Shown here piece by piece: positions 59,901 to 64,000 of a stretch of DNA of 64,000 bases. Numbering within the stretch: the stretch's first letter is position 1; each line of letters starts with the position of its first letter. The notes below the pieces were generated by a model. It did no database searches and had not been told where the DNA came from. It saw only the letters and a program-made list of their open reading frames with translations. Both the position numbers and the translations under genes were made by a program. The stretch is from Ciona savignyi (lineage: Eukaryota > Chordata > Ascidiacea > Phlebobranchia > Cionidae), in assembly GCA_000149265.1 (NCBI GenBank), contig CH003264.1:173825-237824 (forward strand), given 5' to 3'.

Positions 59901-62305
59901 TTACTAAACTGACACCGTGGATTAATAGTTTACCAAAACTGAAAAAAACAGTTCCATTATATACCGCACACTGTTATATTTTTAACCTGATAGTGGGCAA
60001 GAGATAATCTAACAATGGTCTGTTTGATAAATCTTTTATGTTTTTCTGTTCAATGCGATAAAATATAATTGTCCCATTTAATATTCTAAAAATACAGCTG
60101 AATAGAATCAGCTTTTTGTCCACAATCAATGACCTATACCTTTGTACACATTTTCATTTAACAATTTCAACATTATTAATGTGTTACTTGCTGTTTAAGA
60201 TGACATCACCAAGTATTCAATTAGAAGAAGCAACTTAACTGGAAAACTTCACCTTCTGCATGGAGATTCCGGAGAATCTTTTCCAGGTGGAAGTGGATTA
60301 TCCTGTAAGTTTTTCTTATTTTCCTATATAATCAAGAATCTAATAAATATATAGACATAAAATAGCATAGGGTAGAATAGGATATTCATGTTTATTTCCA
60401 TAAATGGGAAAACCAAGGGGGTTAACCCCGGCAATCGTCAGATCACCTTGTGCTCACCGTCGGGTTACCGGAGCTACTGCAGTGTGGTGCGTATGATCTC
60501 ACGTTCCTTCAATTTGGTAAAACCCATTAATCTGCTGGGTTCAGGCAATGTCCATTAAGTGCCTTGCCCAATGACACAACCGACTAGCTAGCGATCAGTT
60601 TCGAAACTTAAACCTTTCGGTTGAAAGGCTTCTCACACAACCACCAGACTAACCGGTCGGACAAATATGTGACATGATATAAAGAAAGTTGTTTAACCAG
60701 TAAAGCTTAGTTTGCAGTAAAGGCTTAGCCAAGCGTAATATTTTTTGCTAAAAAGCTGTAAGGCAACGCACTAACCCACATATAAGCTTACATTCCTCAC
60801 TTTTGTAGCACAAACTTCAGACACTGATAATGACATTGGGCGGTATGGTTATGATCGGATCATTAGGTGTCTTGGGTTTTCTTTCGATGAATCAATTTTC
60901 CACCCATCCATTATCAAGCTGGGAGGGTGGCACAAAGAGAAATATCCTCGCATCAATTCAATTTATGAATCTCCACATGTCAAGGATTTGTTTTATGCAG
61001 GCAGGTGTTTTATCTGTTTTGTAAAGGACAGGCTAGTCTTGTTCAACCTGTGGACTCGCGCTTTTCTTTTAAGTTTTACTCTTCGGGGTGTTGGCTAAGC
61101 TTGCTTTAAACCTCAAATGGCAAAAAGGACATTTAAAACATAAAATATATTAGACATGAAATAAATTAAAACTTATATATACGAGATGTTACAAACCTTA
61201 TGAACTAGGGAAATACAGGGGCAGGACCATTGCAGTAAATGAGGATTTACAATAATCACTCTGTGTATTCTTGCTGTAGATACAGTGTGTGGAATTAAAG
61301 TTTATGGGTATAATTTATATTTAACACTTGCTTTAAAACTTCAGGAACTAACACACATTCACTGGACTTTCTAAAATCAGCTGGTGGATTCATACACGGA
61401 TACAGATACACTGTTCGTACTTTGCACCGAATCTTGGAATGGAGAAACCACGGCGATCAATGGCCAGCTGTACATTTCAACAACCCACTTGATCTTATCC
61501 CTCATATTTTGAAACGTGTTAATGAGGTACATTATTAACTCTAGATTTTATTTCAAATGATAATTCAAATAAGGTCATTCGTATGGGTGGGTCAAATTTA
61601 TCTTGCTAATTGGGAAAGTGGTGGCTCAGATGTGAAGGTGAGATAATTATCCTTCATTTTTTTATCCTTCAGGCCTCAGATATTTACCAAATGTTTTCGG
61701 TTCTTTGCGATGTTGTCATTTTTGATGAAGCGAACATAACCTCAGCATACTTGGATGCATTTCCATGTTCACTGATCAGCAAGTTACCGGAAATATCGGG
61801 ACATCCAGTGGCAGGTCAGGTGCTTGTAATAGCTTTGGAGTATGGAAAGAACTTCTCGGGTATCGGAAAAGATCCGTTTAGAAGTCATCGGGCCACCGGA
61901 GACGCATCACTAGCACACCATTCGAACTTCCTGCATCCGGTATTTTATTTTTATAAATCACTGTTTTCTGAGGAAGAATATCAAGCGAAACATCCTCAGT
62001 GGATTCTACCAGTCCCCAATTCAATTCACCACTTCTTTGAAGACTTCACAACACAATTCGATGCCACCCACGCACAAGTACTTACCCTGAGACGATTTAT
62101 TGAAACTGGTCTAGGTAGAGACCTAAGGTTTTGGTTTGCATCCCAATGTATTAAAATATTCCTCACAAGTGCAACTCAACCATTAGGATGCAATTTAAAT
62201 AATGCTTTATGGATTACAAAAAATAATACAACCAAAATAAACAGTCCATCATTACCTTTGGATTTTTTATCCATACCATATGTACAGTCTTCGTTAAGTT
62301 TTTAA
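56998..62305 (+). CDS. FOXRED2: FOXRED2-like flavoprotein, array copy E (intact, most diverged)
   Basis: Intact frame, 639 aa. Exons: 56998-57166, 57587-57750, 57810-58023, 58893-59012, 59414-59554, 60200-60304, 60809-61000, 61345-61526, 61673-62305. The N-terminus is shorter: signal [18 protein letters not shown] leads directly to [16 protein letters not shown], without the NKYDEAL linker. Second Rossmann loop [10 protein letters not shown]. Some residues fixed in the other copies differ: [20 protein letters not shown] (Asp to His) and [15 protein letters not shown] (His-Arg to Phe-Leu). These may alter function. Intron 2 is 59 bp. The donor after exon 7 must be GC (TATGCAG|GCAGGT at 61000/61001), because the nearby GT would break frame. 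Gene order and short spacing behind D suggest joint expression. Membership in the family is clear; enzymatic activity is unproven. Confidence 0.9.
57343..57519. mobile_element. hAT-like MITE in FOXRED2-E intron 1
   Basis: Ends CAGTGATGGGATT and AATCCCATCACTG, flanked by exact CATACATC (57335-57342, 57520-57527). 177 bp. A shortened relative is at about 53987-54026. Confidence 0.88.
58325..58505 (+). mobile_element. Diverged tRNA-like SINE
   Basis: A-box-like tagctcatttggtaggagca, then gtgtcctcagggatg and cagtggattaattggttgta as in the main family. FOXRED2-E intron 3. Confidence 0.55.
58541..58838 (-). mobile_element. SINE copy
   Basis: FOXRED2-E intron 3; from aggatagaaggagaaggat to accaccagactaac, 54 bp before the exon 4 acceptor. 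Confidence 0.85.
59600..60070 (+). mobile_element. Old SINE split by an insertion
   Basis: Halves at about 59600-59735 and 59925-60070. The inserted piece contains gggtttagcagccaagtc, similar to pieces near 53005 and (inverted) 15755, perhaps a third repeat family. Confidence 0.45.
60375..60661 (-). mobile_element. SINE copy
   Basis: FOXRED2-E intron 6; full length, ending ccagactaaccggtcgg. Confidence 0.86.
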
Positions 62306-64000
62306 GATGTGTTTAACAAGGTATATATAAATATTACCAAGTGTTGACAGTGCTGTCTTCAATTGCTTTCCAAGGACATACAGTACTGTCTTTCAGCATG
62401 GTTGTGCATATACCAGTGTTTTTTCGTGCACGCACATGCTTTGCTTTATGCACACACTTTATATAGCAAGTTGTATGATTTGAATTGGGTATATAGCAAA
62501 CATCCAAAGGATTTGTATACAAATATTAAACCATAACTTTTCTTTTGTTATTATACATTATTTACAAAAATTCATATTAAGCGCAATTTCATGAACATGC
62601 GGTACACATTTTAATTCGTCATTCGTACTTTCTGTTGTTTTTCTACACTGGAGTTTTGATTGGTTTAAACCATGCATGGGCAACCTTTTGTCACTGGGGG
62701 CCAAACTGTGCATTTGGAACTTGACTGAGGGCCGGAGCCGTAATTGTGATTTTAAGTAAGCTAGGTACATATCTTTGTGGGTTTGGATTGTATTCATGTA
62801 ATGCTATTTTACATGCAATGTGTTTGAAGGGATAAGTCCAGCCCAACACAATTGTTGCGTCATAGGTCTCATTATGCCATTTTTATAAAGCTGCCATTTC
62901 TTAGGCTATTTGAGCCGTACTAACGCCAAATTAATGATAAAAACCAAAGTGGCATAAAAACACATAAATAAAGCGATTTTGAGAACGTAAGAAACATTAT
63001 ATAAAATAAATAAATATTGATATATTACATAGGCCTACAGCCCTAGAAAATTTATTGGAGGGCCGGATGAGAAGCCTTGGCGGGCCGGATTTGGCCCGCG
63101 GGCCGTAGGTTGCCCATGCATGGTTTAAACCCACTTTTGAACTAACTTTTGCTTGAATGGTTATGTTATTTAGAAGATGAAGTTTCATTGTTGATCATTT
63201 TATTGTGGATAAAGAGTTTGCACTGGTAACGATTTTCAAAAATTTGCTTCCAGCATAATACATTAACAAATGGTACACAACTGTTTCATTATTATTTTTT
63301 AGCAAAAATACAGTGTTAAATTAAAACAATCAAATTAACTAATTATTTGAAGAATAATACACACAAAAAAGCAGCACAAATTTTGACTTTCTTAATTTGT
63401 TATTAAGCACAATGTTTCAATTATTTGCTATAAATAAAAATTAAAACAATTTGAAAGCGAAAGAATAAAATTAATTTTGCTTCTTTGCTGAAGATCCCAA
63501 AGACTTGCCTCTTTGAGCAAACATATGTAAGTACAATTGGGGAAAAACTGTAATAAAAAAACTGTTAAATTGGGCCATTGCAGTTATCATTGTGTATTTA
63601 CATGCTACTACCACTAAAAACATTTTCAGCTGGCACAATATTAATTTGATGACTATTACAGCTGTCCATAAGATAATGGCTGACCAAGCAGTTTACCTAG
63701 TTTATGGTCAACTTAAATAACCGAAAACCCAGTTTACTGATTAGTGTGTATACCAAACCAAAAAGCAATGACTGTATGTCACTAGTAAGGTCTCTGTAAC
63801 TGCACCATTTTTTTGTAAAGATTCAAAATACAAAAAGTCCTCATAACTACTTTAATGAAAGTAGCAGTATGTAAATATGTTGTTGTCGATTTATATTATA
63901 TATCATATACCATTGACTGCAACTTACATATAATATAGAGAGGAAACATTCCAATCAGAACATAGTAGTAGTTGAAGGCAAAGTTTAATGAGTTTGGCAG
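62306..64000. other. Downstream of FOXRED2-E
   Basis: Holds the 452-bp hAT-like MITE; otherwise AT-rich with no coding signal. No sixth intact copy begins before the window ends. Confidence 0.6.
62671..63122. mobile_element. hAT-like MITE downstream of FOXRED2-E
   Basis: Ends CATGCATGGGCAACCT and AGGTTGCCCATGCATG, flanked by exact 8-bp GTTTAAAC (62663-62670, 63123-63130). 452 bp, with GGGCCGGA-rich inner ends. Confidence 0.88.

Overview
The window looks like a piece of a tunicate (Ciona-type) nuclear genome. It is AT-rich, has many short introns (down to about 50 bp) with GT-AG borders, encodes animal protein families, and is full of a tRNA-derived SINE and small inverted-repeat DNA transposons. 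The species is inferred, not proven. There is one 100-base assembly gap (10806-10905).

Layout. (1) 363-6291, + strand: the 3' part of a MAPT/MAP2/MAP4 (tau family) gene with eleven microtubule-binding repeats, mostly one 93-nt exon per repeat; its 5' end lies outside the window. (2) 8507-9360, - strand: a compact three-exon PRR11-like gene (basic N-terminus, coiled coil, polyproline, VKLR motif). (3) 10187-25774, + strand: an eleven-exon BTB-BACK-Kelch gene of the KLHL1/4/5 group, 563 residues, with large introns full of repeats. It is divergent from (2), with 826 bp between the start codons. (4) 27691-62305, + strand: five head-to-tail FOXRED2 (ERFAD-like) flavoprotein genes, here called A to E, of 8-9 exons each, plus a decayed remnant of a sixth copy at 35013-36650 between A and B.

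The FOXRED2 array is the most unusual part. The copies share stretches that are identical even at silent sites (68 nt of exon 1 in all five; most of exon 3), while exons 4-6 and 8 have diverged. This suggests gene conversion. C and E read through intact. A, B and D each need one extra base ignored (+1, always an A) to keep the frame; this is either early decay or a base-calling error. A and C lack an intron that B, D and E keep. None of the five ends in the KDEL-like ER-retention signal of vertebrate FOXRED2. Gaps between consecutive genes run 4.5, 1.2, 0.6 and 0.3 kb. A conserved 3' splice site lies just before the start codon in A, C and D, which fits a 5'UTR intron or spliced-leader trans-splicing.

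Mobile DNA: about 24 recognisable SINE copies or fragments, two opposed copies of a TIR element with 8-9 bp target duplications, a 626-bp TIR element, and four hAT-like MITEs with exact 8-bp target duplications. No CRISPR arrays, rRNA or convincing intact tRNA genes were seen.
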